Source: an uncultured Oscillospiraceae bacterium
Lineage (GTDB): Bacteria; Bacillota; Clostridia; Oscillospirales; Oscillospiraceae
Length of the DNA: 55,064 bases
Direction of reading: 5' to 3'
Assembly (NCBI GenBank): GCA_947600025.1
Contig: CANQFY010000003.1
Coordinates: forward strand, 1 to 55,064
A program made the translations under genes and the position numbers. Under the pieces are notes generated by a model. It had not been told where the DNA came from, searched no databases, and saw only the letters and a list, made by a program, of their open reading frames with translations. Shown piece after piece: positions 33,830 to 42,291 of this stretch (within the stretch, counting starts at the first letter, position 1; every line of letters starts with the position of its first letter).

Positions 33830-35194
33830 TCAATGCTTCTCCGGCGTGGGGCTCAGAAGGATGTTCAGGTGGAATACGCCGTCCTGGGCGGAGGCCGTCA
33901 TTGCCCCGCCGTATTTTTGGACCAGCATCCGAATGCTGCGCATCCCGAAGCCGTGGGAGGAGGCGTCGGCCTTGGTGGTCAGGGGCAGGCCGTCCCGGAA
34001 GGTCAGGTCTCCCTGGTAGTAGTTGTCCGCCTGGATGGTCACCATGTCCCCCTGGGCCCGGACGATCAGGTTCACCACCCGCTTCTGCCGCTCCTCCACC
34101 GCCCGGACCGCCTCCAGGGCGTTGTCCACGATGTTGCCGAAGAGACAGTACAGATCCCCGTCCTCCAGGAAGGACAGCTTCTCCCCGTCTACCAGGCAGG
34201 AAAAGCGGATGCCGTTCTGCTCGCAGTAAAGGCTCTTCTCCGTCAGCAGCACGTCCAGGAGCTTGTTGCCGGTCTCCACCTTCATGTCGTAAATGTTGAT
34301 GCTCTTTTCCAGGTCCCGCCACGCCTCCGGGCCCATGGGGCCACCGGCCAGAGAGGCCAGCTTATATTTGATATCATGGCATTTGATATTGATCAGCTCG
34401 ATGGTGTCCTTGGACATTTCGTACTGCCACTGGCCCTGGCGGATGGCATATTGCAGGTAGGCCACCTCCTGCTCCAGGGCCCGGCTCTCAATGGTTTTGG
34501 AGGCCAGCAGCAGCACGATGCCGCAGCAGATCACGGAAAACACGTTCCCGGACTGCCGCAGTACCAAAAATTCCCACCGGTCAAACCGGTTCTCCCGGAA
34601 GGTACTCAGCCGGGCAAAGTAGATGTCCTCCACCGAGCAGAGTACCACCGTCACCGCCAGGGCCAGGGCCGTCACGGCGAACGTCCGGTAGTCGATCCCC
34701 CGGTCCGTGATCCGTTCCTCCAGCCTGCGGAGAAAGAAGAAGTACACCCCCGCCGCCCCCAGGGCCAGCAGGGCATAGTACATCAGATGGTAATAGATGT
34801 CGAACCGGTCCCCCCAGCCGTCGTAAAGGCCCATGGCGTCCCCGGCGCACCAGACAATCAGATAGAGCTTGTAGCACAGATTTTGGGCGGCATAGGCCAC
34901 GCCGCACAGCAGCACCACCAGCTCCGCCGGCTCCTCCAGGCAGAAACAGACATGGCCCACGGAGCAGGCGAACAGCAGCAGGTACACCCCTGTCCGGCCC
35001 AGCACCGTGTTGCCCACCGCCGGATAGACTATGGCTGCCAGCCGAGCCACCACCAGCATCACGGTGGCGCCTGCCAGGAACCGGAGGACAAAGGAGCGCC
35101 GCCGGGCCAGGCGGTACATGGTCAGGGCGTAGAAAATATACAGCTCCCCCAAAAATTCCAGCAAGACCGACTGAAAAGCAAATCCCACATTCAT
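33830..35194 (-). CDS. GHKL sensor histidine kinase of the beta-glucan locus
   Basis: A 454-residue sensor kinase with about six or seven N-terminal helices (to about residue 215). The phospho-acceptor region is INIKCHDIKYKLASL, and the GHKL ATPase has N-box NIVDNALEAVRAVEE and G-box HGFGMRSIRMLVQKYGG. The frame runs upstream to 35494, but the true start is ATG 35194, which overlaps the TGA of the regulator gene (ATGA). It belongs to the same AgrC-like class as the kinase at 13684-14958, with different membrane sequence. It should control the adjoining glucan genes; the signal is unknown. Confidence 0.87.
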   Translation of the reverse strand: MNVGFAFQSVLLEFLGELYIFYALTMYRLARRRSFVLRFLAGATVMLVVARLAAIVYPAVGNTVLGRTGVYLLLFACSVGHVCFCLEEPAELVVLLCGVAYAAQNLCYKLYLIVWCAGDAMGLYDGWGDRFDIYYHLMYYALLALGAAGVYFFFLRRLEERITDRGIDYRTFAVTALALAVTVVLCSVEDIYFARLSTFRENRFDRWEFLVLRQSGNVFSVICCGIVLLLASKTIESRALEQEVAYLQYAIRQGQWQYEMSKDTIELINIKCHDIKYKLASLAGGPMGPEAWRDLEKSINIYDMKVETGNKLLDVLLTEKSLYCEQNGIRFSCLVDGEKLSFLEDGDLYCLFGNIVDNALEAVRAVEERQKRVVNLIVRAQGDMVTIQADNYYQGDLTFRDGLPLTTKADASSHGFGMRSIRMLVQKYGGAMTASAQDGVFHLNILLSPTPEKH

Positions 35195-35910
35195 TTCTGC
35201 CCACCTCCTGTTCCGGCGTACCAGTCCGTCAGCTCCGCCAGGAAGGCGGCCCGCCGGGGCCGGCTGATCTGAAGCGCCTGGCTGCCCACCAGCACGGTGC
35301 TGCCCTGGACCCGGACAATGAACCGGGGGTTGACCAGATAGCAGCTGTTGCACCGAAGGAAGCCGAAGGCCCGCAGCTCCTTTTCCACGTTGGCCAGGGC
35401 GCCGGTCATTTCGATGGTGTCGTCGATCAGGTGGTAATAGAGCCGGTGGTTCATGACCTCCACGAACATCAGCTTGTCGGTGGAGACGCGGCACAGGCCC
35501 CTCGGCAGGTTCACGGTGAAGCTCCGTTCCTCCTGCATCAGGTAGATATCCAGGGCCTTCTTGAATTTCAGGGAAAAATCGTAATAACTCACCGGCTTGA
35601 GCAGATAGCTCACCGCATCCACCTCATACCCCCGGAGGGCGTACTGGATCAAATTGGTGATGAAGATCAAGGACACGTTTTTGTCGAATTTCCGCAGGGC
35701 CAGGGCGGCGTCCATCCCGTTCATGCCGGGCATTTGGATATCCATGAACACCACGGCGTAGACGGTCTGGTAATCCCGCAAAAACGTCCGGCCGTCGGTA
35801 AACCGGACTGTGTGAAATTCCTCCCCCGTCTCACCGGCGTACCGCTCCACATAGCCCTTCAGCTTTTCCGCGGCGGCGTCCTCGTCCTCTACAATGGCGA
35901 TGTTGTGCAA
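35191..35910 (-). CDS. LytTR-family response regulator of the beta-glucan locus
   Basis: A 239-residue response regulator. The receiver domain has IVEDEDAAAEKL at the start, phospho-acceptor Asp in FMDIQMPGMNG and Lys in YLLKPVSYYDF. The LytTR DNA-binding domain occupies the last 100 residues (FVEVMNHRLYYHLID, RCNSCYLVNPRFI). The start is taken as TTG 35910 because AAAGGAGG lies seven bases before it and the receiver begins at once (LHNIAIVEDE). The ATG at 35940 lies upstream of that ribosome site. Overlap with the kinase gene shows they are co-translated. Confidence 0.88.
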   Translation of the reverse strand: MHNIAIVEDEDAAAEKLKGYVERYAGETGEEFHTVRFTDGRTFLRDYQTVYAVVFMDIQMPGMNGMDAALALRKFDKNVSLIFITNLIQYALRGYEVDAVSYLLKPVSYYDFSLKFKKALDIYLMQEERSFTVNLPRGLCRVSTDKLMFVEVMNHRLYYHLIDDTIEMTGALANVEKELRAFGFLRCNSCYLVNPRFIVRVQGSTVLVGSQALQISRPRRAAFLAELTDWYAGTGGGQK

Positions 35911-35958
35911 GGCGCCTCCTCCTTTCCCATGAACAAGCACTGATTTTTAAGTGGAACC

Positions 35959-35987
35959 AATATAGCATATTTCGCGTCGAGTATCAA
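35959..35987 (-). promoter_or_regulatory. Promoter of the second LytTR/GHKL operon
   Basis: On the minus strand, TTGATA (35987-35982), 17 bases and TATATT (35964-35959), about 50 bases upstream of the TTG start. Confidence 0.65.
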
Positions 35988-36040
35988 CCTTTTTTCTAAA
36001 AAATTCTACGGCCGGAGGGCGAAACTCCATGTGTAAAGCA

Positions 36041-36078
36041 CAAAACGGCAAAACCGGCCACTTTTAAAGTGGCCGGTT
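36041..36078 (-). terminator. Rho-independent terminator of the second GH3 gene
   Basis: A perfect 13-bp stem (36052-36064 with 36066-36078). On the minus strand it is followed by a T-rich stretch, placed 38 bases after the GH3 stop. It separates that gene from the two-component operon. Confidence 0.8.
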
Positions 36079-36116
36079 CCGCTTTGAGAGAAGAAGGGGA
36101 GGTTTGATAAACAGTG

Positions 36117-39100
36117 TTACTTCGTTTGCTTTGCTTTCTTTTCAAGCTTCCAGCGCTTGACGATGGCGACCGTGCCCCAGACGATCAGGGCGGCGGCCAG
36201 AACGGCTTCCGCGATGAGGATGAAGTAGTAGTTGGCGAAGGGAAGCTTGCCGACGGAGATGCCGTGGACAATGCCGTTCATGGCGTTGGAGTTGACGACG
36301 GTGTAGAGGACGTGCTTCATGGCCTGGCGGGCATGGTAGGCGGAGGCATGGTCGTCGATGGCCAGCAGGGCGTCGGAACCCATGGCGGTGAGCTTCAGGT
36401 CGCCGCCGGCCCGGATGCACTGCTCGGTGTCCATATAGCCGCCGTTGTCGTAGTCCGTCAGAACGATGCCGTCAAAGCCCCACTCCTCCCGGAGGATCTT
36501 GGTGATGAGCTGGTAGTTACCGCCAGCCCAAGTGCAGCCGATCCGGTTGAAGGAGGTCATCACCGCCATGACAGCGGGAATCTGGGCCTCGGTCTTGGTG
36601 TAGGTGCCGTCCTCGGCGTTGTACTGCTGGACCATGATGGTCTGCTCGCCCCGGTCCTCCACGCAGATCTGGAAGGGCTTCATGTACAGTTCCCGGATGG
36701 CCTGCTCGTTGGAGAAGGTGGCCAAGCCGTTCCGGTAGTCCTCCTGGTCGTTCAGGGCGAAGTGCTTGATGAAGGCGTAGACGCCCTTCTCGGCGCAGCC
36801 CTTCACCGCTTCCACCGCCATCTGGCCGGACATAAAGCCGTCCTCGGAGTAGTACTCAAAGTTCCGGCCGGCGAAAGGCGTCCGGTGGATGTTCATAGCC
36901 GGGGCATACCAGCCGGAGATGATGCCGATGTACTGGTGGTTGCCCCAGTTGCCGTCGGCGGCCAGGCCATCCTCACCCACATAGTAGCCGTGGTAGTAGG
37001 CGTTCTGCCGGTCCCAGCTGGCGGCGATGTTGGCCGCACAGGGATAGGTGATGGAGTAGGGCTCGTGGGTCACGCCGCCCTCGTTCAGGCCGGAGGGGCC
37101 GTCGAAGTCGATGGCCCGGGGCTTGTTGATGGAACCGGCGCCCAGGGTCTGGTAGCCGCCGTTGCGGATCATGTCGTGGATCTCGGTGGCGGTCATCTGG
37201 TCGATCAGAGCGTCCCAGCCGCCCTCTGCCTCCACCTCGTCAAAGTCCCGACCGCGGTAGTCGATCAGCTCCAGATTGCCGGACTGGCCGAAGGGACGGT
37301 ACTTCGCGGCGGCGTCCTCCTCGGACATGGGATTGAGGGACGCGCTGGTGCCCTGGGCCTTATAGGCGTTCTTCACGGCGTCGGAAACCTCCAGCTCCCA
37401 GACAAAGCCGTTCTTTTCGCTGTATGTGCTGGGGCGCTTGGAATCCTGGGTGCCGTGGGTCTTGGGGAAGGTGCCGGTCCAGTCCTGACGGGACAGGTAC
37501 TTATCTCTCGGGGTGAACTCGTCGGAGGTGGCGGTATCAAACTGGTTGGTGACGGCCACACCGGCGCTGGACACAGAATAAGTCACGTTGTCCACGCCGC
37601 CGTTGTCGGCGTAGTCATAGGTCCACTTGCCCACGAAGGAGGCATCCGCCCCGCCGAAGAGGGGCTCCACCTGGGTCCCGCCGTAGACCAGGAAGTTGTC
37701 CACAGCGGCGTGGGCGTTGGGGGCGGCGGTGAGCAGATAGTCCCCGGCCTCCAGGATGTAGGTCTTGGCGGCAACATCGTCATAGGAGATAAAGTCCTTC
37801 CGGTTGACGGTGACGGTGACCGTCTCGGACTCGCCGGGCTGGATAAGGCCGGTCTTCTCAAAGCCCACCAGGGACACGGCGGACTTTTCCACAAAGTTAG
37901 CCTTGTCGTAGTCGGTGTAGGGCACGTTCAGATAGGCTTCCACGACCTCCTTGCCGGCGACAGAGCCGGTGTTCTTCACGGTGACGGAAAGCTCAATGTT
38001 GCCGTTTTCGTCCATGGGGCTCATGGCGAAGTCGGACCACTGGAAGGTGGTGTAGGACAGGCCGAAGCCGAAGGGGTACTGAACGGTGGTGGCGTAGTCA
38101 TAGTCGCCGGGGTTGCCCTGGTTCAGGACCTTGTCGAAATAACGGGTCTCATAGTACTTGTAGCCCACGTAGATGCCCTCGTCATAGAACACGGCAGCGC
38201 CCACGTCCTGGCCGCCGTTCACCATCATGATCTCGCCCATGTTCTGCATGGCGGGAGACGAGAAGGCATCGTAGGCGAAGGTGTCCACCAGGTGGCCGGA
38301 GGGGTTGATCTTGCCGCTGAGCACGTCCGCGATGGAGCGGCAGGTGTCGCCGCCGGCGCCGGGAGCCCAGATCACGGCGGTGATGTGGTCATAATTGCTG
38401 ACCCAGCCCAGCTCAAAGGCGTTGTTGGTGTTCACCACAATGATCACATTGTCAAAATTGTCGTTCAAATACTGGATCACGCCCAGCTCCACGGAATCGG
38501 GCTCCAGGTAGTGCTTCTCCCGGTCCGCGTCGGTAGCGGCGAAGTCGCCCATATAGCGGCCCAGATCCCGGCCCTCGCCGCCGGTGCGGGAGAAGAAGAA
38601 AATGGGGGTCGTGCCCTGGGCCTCGTCCTTGGCCTCCTGGGGAATGGCGTCGATGGGGGCCTCCCGGATGGACCAGTCCTCGGCAAAGCCGTAGTACATG
38701 GCGCCGTCGCCCCGCTTGTAGTTCTCGTGATTGTCGCTGTAAAATTTCCACAGGCTCTCATTCACGGTAAAGCCCTGCTCGGTCAGGGCGGTGCGCATAT
38801 CGCTGGAGATGGTGCTGACGCCGGAGCCGGTGCCGCCGGCCAGCAGGTCCACAGAGGAAGCGGAGAACAGGCTCAGCTTAGAACCCGCCGCCACGGGCAG
38901 GCCCTTGCCGTTCCCGGCGTCGTTCTTCAGAAGCACGAAGCCTTCCGCGCCCGCCTGACGGGTGTAGGCCTGCTCCGCCTGCTGAAGCTGCTGGGAGTCG
39001 GAAACAGCCCGCGTGTAATAATTGGCGTCCACATCGTCCGCCTTGCTGGCAAGGTGAAACTCCGTCTCGCCGAAGATGTCCCGCAGCACCAGGTCATAGG

Positions 39101-39221
39101 TGGAAGTAGTAATGACCGACAGCGCGATGGAAAACGCCAGCAGGATCGCCAGCAGGGGCGCGACGATGGCGGTAAACACCTTCGCGCTCATTTTCTTCTT
39201 GTTCTGCTTGTCCTTTGCCAA
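36117..39221 (-). CDS. GH3 protein with inverted domain order and two membrane anchors (B)
   Basis: A 1034-residue paralogue of 27676-30762 with the same plan: N-terminal helix, GH3 C-type domain, fibronectin-III-like domain, GH3 catalytic barrel, C-terminal helix. Asp923 in VLTDYDNGG is the expected nucleophile and KHFALNDQE is kept. Long stretches are identical between the two proteins, for example IFFFSRTGGEGRDLGRYMG and YDDVAAKTYILEAGDYLLTA. Residues around the barrel and in the C-terminal region differ, so the substrates may differ. Translation appears to start at TTG 39221 (a GGAGGG site lies upstream; no ATG fits), unlike its paralogue. It has its own strong promoter and about 150 bases of leader. 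Confidence 0.87.
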   Translation of the reverse strand: MAKDKQNKKKMSAKVFTAIVAPLLAILLAFSIALSVITTSTYDLVLRDIFGETEFHLASKADDVDANYYTRAVSDSQQLQQAEQAYTRQAGAEGFVLLKNDAGNGKGLPVAAGSKLSLFSASSVDLLAGGTGSGVSTISSDMRTALTEQGFTVNESLWKFYSDNHENYKRGDGAMYYGFAEDWSIREAPIDAIPQEAKDEAQGTTPIFFFSRTGGEGRDLGRYMGDFAATDADREKHYLEPDSVELGVIQYLNDNFDNVIIVVNTNNAFELGWVSNYDHITAVIWAPGAGGDTCRSIADVLSGKINPSGHLVDTFAYDAFSSPAMQNMGEIMMVNGGQDVGAAVFYDEGIYVGYKYYETRYFDKVLNQGNPGDYDYATTVQYPFGFGLSYTTFQWSDFAMSPMDENGNIELSVTVKNTGSVAGKEVVEAYLNVPYTDYDKANFVEKSAVSLVGFEKTGLIQPGESETVTVTVNRKDFISYDDVAAKTYILEAGDYLLTAAPNAHAAVDNFLVYGGTQVEPLFGGADASFVGKWTYDYADNGGVDNVTYSVSSAGVAVTNQFDTATSDEFTPRDKYLSRQDWTGTFPKTHGTQDSKRPSTYSEKNGFVWELEVSDAVKNAYKAQGTSASLNPMSEEDAAAKYRPFGQSGNLELIDYRGRDFDEVEAEGGWDALIDQMTATEIHDMIRNGGYQTLGAGSINKPRAIDFDGPSGLNEGGVTHEPYSITYPCAANIAASWDRQNAYYHGYYVGEDGLAADGNWGNHQYIGIISGWYAPAMNIHRTPFAGRNFEYYSEDGFMSGQMAVEAVKGCAEKGVYAFIKHFALNDQEDYRNGLATFSNEQAIRELYMKPFQICVEDRGEQTIMVQQYNAEDGTYTKTEAQIPAVMAVMTSFNRIGCTWAGGNYQLITKILREEWGFDGIVLTDYDNGGYMDTEQCIRAGGDLKLTAMGSDALLAIDDHASAYHARQAMKHVLYTVVNSNAMNGIVHGISVGKLPFANYYFILIAEAVLAAALIVWGTVAIVKRWKLEKKAKQTK

Positions 39222-39377
39222 AATAATCCCTCCATAGTTATGATTTGGGTCTTTGCTTCTCTGCTTAAAAAGGGATGGAGCCGCCGCCGTCCACGAAAAA
39301 AGCCTGTTCCCTCCGCTGTCTTCCCCGTTTTTTGAAAGGTGAAGGCCGCTTTTCCCTTCCCTTTTTCAGTCACCAAG

Positions 39378-39417
39378 ATCATAATGGAATCGGGTGAAGG
39401 TGTCAATGCCTTTGGCA
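39378..39417 (-). promoter_or_regulatory. Strong promoter of GH3 gene B with palindrome
   Basis: On the minus strand, TTGACA (39406-39401), 17 bases and TATGAT (39383-39378). The palindrome ATGCCTTTGGCAT (39405-39417) abuts the -35 box and may be an operator. The leader from about 39370 to 39222 is GC-rich with T-runs, but no known riboswitch pattern was recognised. Confidence 0.7.
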
Positions 39418-39553
39418 TGATCTTCGTTTTTAGCGCCTAATCTTGCGTTTGACGGGGCGCCCGCAGAATCGGAGGACCTTGGTCAGGTTGTCGAAATCCG
39501 CCTGGCGATATTGGCAAATCTAACAAAAAATGAGCCCATTCCCCCAAAGGATA

Positions 39554-39582
39554 TTGACAACTTGGGAAATGAGCGATATACT
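39554..39582 (+). promoter_or_regulatory. Consensus promoter of the alpha-glucan lipoprotein gene
   Basis: TTGACA (39554-39559), exactly 17 bases, TATACT (39577-39582). This is close to full sigma-A consensus, 50 bases before the GTG start. Confidence 0.8.
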
Positions 39583-39586
39583 TGGA

Positions 39587-39606
39587 TTGCTAAATCGATT
39601 TAGCAA
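39587..39606. promoter_or_regulatory. LacI/MalR-type operator over the transcription start
   Basis: TTGCTAAATCGATTTAGCAA is a perfect 20-bp palindrome with a central CG, the classic LacI-family layout. It starts five bases after the -10 box, so a bound repressor would block the promoter directly. The LacI protein at 41485-42282 is the nearest candidate. Confidence 0.82.
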
Positions 39607-39631
39607 CTATATCATTTTGGAGGAATGGATC

Positions 39632-41434
39632 GTGAGAAAGGCAAAATGGATCGCGCTGCTGCTCATTTGCGCCATGGCGGTATCCCTGCTTGCGGGGTGC
39701 GACAACAGCGAAGCAAAGGACCCCACCTTCACAGTGGAATACATGGACGGCGACACGGTCCTGAAGACCGAGGAAGTCCAGGAAAACGGCACCGCCACCG
39801 AATGGGCCCCGGAAAAGGAGGGGCAGACCTTCGTGGGTTGGTTCGCCACCCCGTCCATGAGCGTGGAATTTGATTTCAGCAAGCCCATCACGGAAAATAC
39901 CAAGGTGTTCGCCGGCTTCTCCGCGTACCAGGAGGACACCCGGACCTGGGCGCTGGTGGGCTCCGGCAAGGGGGATCTGCTGATGGCCTCCAACTGGGGC
40001 AAGGTCATCACCGACGGGCATCTTTTGGAGAAGGTGGGCGACAACACCTATTCCATCACCCTGGACCTGTACGCCGGGGATGAGTTCCAGTTCGCCATCG
40101 ATTCCGAGTGGCACGACAAGCGGGGCTTCGGCTATCTGGACACCGCCAAGGACAGCGCCGGCAACGAGGTATTCAGCGGCGCCGGCGGCGTCGGGGAAAC
40201 CGCCGCCAAGGGGCAGAACATCAAGGTGGCCGTGGACGGGAATTACACCCTGACTCTCCACACCCATCCCGGCGACGACTACTACAACGAGAGCGACCCC
40301 AGCTACACCGAGGCCAACAAGGAAATCTACAACCTCAACGACTTCGACCAGATCACCTGGGTGCGCAACGGCGACGCGGCGGAGCTCTCCGGCGTGACCA
40401 CCACCTACTATATCAAGGGCGCGGGCATCACGCTGTGGGCGGACCTGTACAACGACGCCACCGGGTTCGTCAAGGTGGGCGCCACCCACACCCTGACGGT
40501 CTACCTCCGGGAGGGCGAGGAATTCATGTTCACCAGCCTGGTCACCGAAGACGGCGTCTCCACCGTGGGCTCCGAGTATATCCGCTTTGAGAACCTGGAC
40601 GAGGCCAGCCAGGCCCTGTTCACCGGCTCCGGCAACATCGTGGCCTCCAAGGCCGGCACCTACACCTTCACCTATGACGAAGATACCAAGGTCCTGTCCG
40701 CCACCCTGGACAGCGAGGAGCCTATGGCCGAGCTGGACTACTACATCGACGGCAATTTTGACGGCCACAGCTGGAACGACACCTATTATGATCCGGCGTA
40801 CCGGTTCACCTCCCTGGGCGGCGACGTCTATGAGCTGCGGGACGTGAAGCTGACCGCAAATGCCGAGTTCATCATCCAGTCCTTTGAAAAGGGCGCTACC
40901 GCCGAGGGCAAGCTGGGCTCCTATAACTACCGGTACTACCGGGGCGACGAGCGCTTCGTCGCCGCCAGCCCCGCAGACTCCAACTACAACCTGAAGGTGG
41001 CGGAGGAAGGGGTCTACAACATCACCTTCAACGCCTACGCCAAGGTCATCGAGATCACCCCGGCAGGACAGGAGGACACGGTCCACATCAAGGGCAGCTT
41101 TGTGGAAGGCTGGAAAATCCTCGATCCCGCAACCAATCTGCCCGCCGACGAATACAAGCTGACCAACAACGACGGGCTCTATGAGATCACCATGACCATC
41201 ACCGAGGACATGGTGGCAAACGGCGGGACCTGGCAGGCCGGGCTGATGGTCAACACCACCACCGGCGACGACGGCGAGTGGATCGGCGTTTCCTGCCTGG
41301 GCCCGGACGGCGATGACAATGTCAACGCCCTGTTCCGGCCGGAGAGCGGCAACAACCTGACCTGCTCCACCCCGGGGACCTACCGGATCACCTTCGATCT
41401 GGCCACCAAGACCATCAATATTTACCAGGCGTAA
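39632..41434 (+). CDS. Surface lipoprotein with binding-module repeats (starch/maltodextrin locus)
   Basis: A 600-residue lipoprotein, signal peptide ending at Cys23 (LAGC). Residues about 30-95 form an InlB B-repeat / Listeria-Bacteroides repeat (TFTVEYMDGDTVLKTEEVQENG, then FVGWFATP). The rest is a series of beta-sandwich-like units with recurring phrases (YYIKGAGITLWADLYND, YYIDGNFDGHSWNDTYYDP, VHIKGSFVEGWKILDP), which look like carbohydrate-binding modules of the SusE/SusF sort. The start is GTG 39632 with TTTGGAGG upstream. The frame is open before this, but those codons overlap the promoter and operator. The neighbouring GH13 enzyme and MalEFG-type importer suggest binding of starch-like glucan at the surface. 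Specific binding residues cannot be assigned. Confidence 0.75.
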   Translation: MRKAKWIALLLICAMAVSLLAGCDNSEAKDPTFTVEYMDGDTVLKTEEVQENGTATEWAPEKEGQTFVGWFATPSMSVEFDFSKPITENTKVFAGFSAYQEDTRTWALVGSGKGDLLMASNWGKVITDGHLLEKVGDNTYSITLDLYAGDEFQFAIDSEWHDKRGFGYLDTAKDSAGNEVFSGAGGVGETAAKGQNIKVAVDGNYTLTLHTHPGDDYYNESDPSYTEANKEIYNLNDFDQITWVRNGDAAELSGVTTTYYIKGAGITLWADLYNDATGFVKVGATHTLTVYLREGEEFMFTSLVTEDGVSTVGSEYIRFENLDEASQALFTGSGNIVASKAGTYTFTYDEDTKVLSATLDSEEPMAELDYYIDGNFDGHSWNDTYYDPAYRFTSLGGDVYELRDVKLTANAEFIIQSFEKGATAEGKLGSYNYRYYRGDERFVAASPADSNYNLKVAEEGVYNITFNAYAKVIEITPAGQEDTVHIKGSFVEGWKILDPATNLPADEYKLTNNDGLYEITMTITEDMVANGGTWQAGLMVNTTTGDDGEWIGVSCLGPDGDDNVNALFRPESGNNLTCSTPGTYRITFDLATKTINIYQA

Positions 41435-41449
41435 GCCTCTATACAAAAA

Positions 41450-41476
41450 GCTCGGACGGCTTGTAGCCGTCCGAGC
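41450..41476. terminator. Bidirectional terminator between lipoprotein and LacI genes
   Basis: A perfect 11-bp stem (41450-41460 with 41466-41476) with a TTGTA loop, A-run on the left, between two convergent genes. Confidence 0.8.
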
Positions 41477-41484
41477 CGGTATGG

Positions 41485-42282
41485 TTAGCTGACTAGGAAA
41501 TCGTGCCGCTCCCGGGCCTCCCGGTTGACCGCCAGGGCCACGCAGGAGAGAATCTGCCGGGCCTGCCGTTCCGCAAGCCCCTCCGGGCAGAACACCTTCC
41601 CGCACACCCCCGTCAGCAGCTCCCGCAAAATGGGCTCGGTGACAAAGACATCCCGGCCGGAAAGCGCCCGCAGATCGGCGCAGGTCTCCACAAACCGGAC
41701 CTCCTGGAACGCCTCCGTCAGCTGCCGGCAAAGGATACCGTCTCGGGGGCGGGTGGAGACATAGACGCACCCCTCCGGGAATACGGCGTCCGCCTGGGCT
41801 TTCAGCCCGGGAAAGTCCAGGTTGACCTCGTAAAAAATGGGGTCGTCCACCCGGCAGTCCCCGGCGACCACGGGAATGTAGTTGCGCTCCGCCAGGGAAA
41901 GAAAGTCGGCCTTCGGCAGCCCCTTCGCCACGATGGCGTCCACGTCGTCAAACCGGTCGATGCTGAGCAGCAGCTGGGCCCGCTGGCCGGACTCCAGGAG
42001 CATCCGGGCCGTCCGGTCAAAAAAGTCATAAAAGCACAGCTTTTCAAGCTCCGATAGGCCGCCGTCCTGGAAAAATCCGATCACTTTATTCGTTTTGGTG
42101 CCGCGCAGATTCTTCGCGTACAGATTGGGCCGGTAGTTCAGCATATTGATGACCTGCCAGACCTTTTTCTTGGTCTGCTCGCTGATCCGCAGATCGTCCC
42201 GCCCGTTCAGAATGAAGGAAACGGTGGTTTTGCTTACCCCGGCGGCGTCGGCCACATCCTGTATCGTCACTTTTTTATCCAT
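41485..42282 (-). CDS. LacI-family regulator with shortened sensor domain
   Basis: A 265-residue regulator. The N-terminal helix-turn-helix and hinge are typical (VTIQDVADAAGVSKTTVSFILNG at 5-27, then LNYRPNLYAKNLRG). The sensor part is only about 200 residues, against about 270 in usual LacI proteins, and its sequence is far from the common pattern (no SDxxAxG motif). A complete frame with its own promoter argues against recent decay. It is divergent from the GH13 gene and convergent with the lipoprotein gene, whose promoter carries a LacI-type operator. It likely represses the alpha-glucan genes in the absence of maltodextrin; the inducer is inferred. Confidence 0.87.
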   Translation of the reverse strand: MDKKVTIQDVADAAGVSKTTVSFILNGRDDLRISEQTKKKVWQVINMLNYRPNLYAKNLRGTKTNKVIGFFQDGGLSELEKLCFYDFFDRTARMLLESGQRAQLLLSIDRFDDVDAIVAKGLPKADFLSLAERNYIPVVAGDCRVDDPIFYEVNLDFPGLKAQADAVFPEGCVYVSTRPRDGILCRQLTEAFQEVRFVETCADLRALSGRDVFVTEPILRELLTGVCGKVFCPEGLAERQARQILSCVALAVNREARERHDFLVS

Positions 42283-42291
42283 AGTAACATT

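Noticed and set aside
35195-35494. Upstream extension of the second sensor kinase by 100 codons
   Set aside because: It lies wholly over the LytTR regulator gene and translates to Arg/Pro/Gly-rich text. ATG 35194 gives the usual ATGA overlap and a membrane helix at once.
36114-39335. A 1073-codon open frame on the + strand opposite GH3 B
   Set aside because: Same shadow effect as over the first GH3 gene; it has the same composition and no ribosome site or motif.
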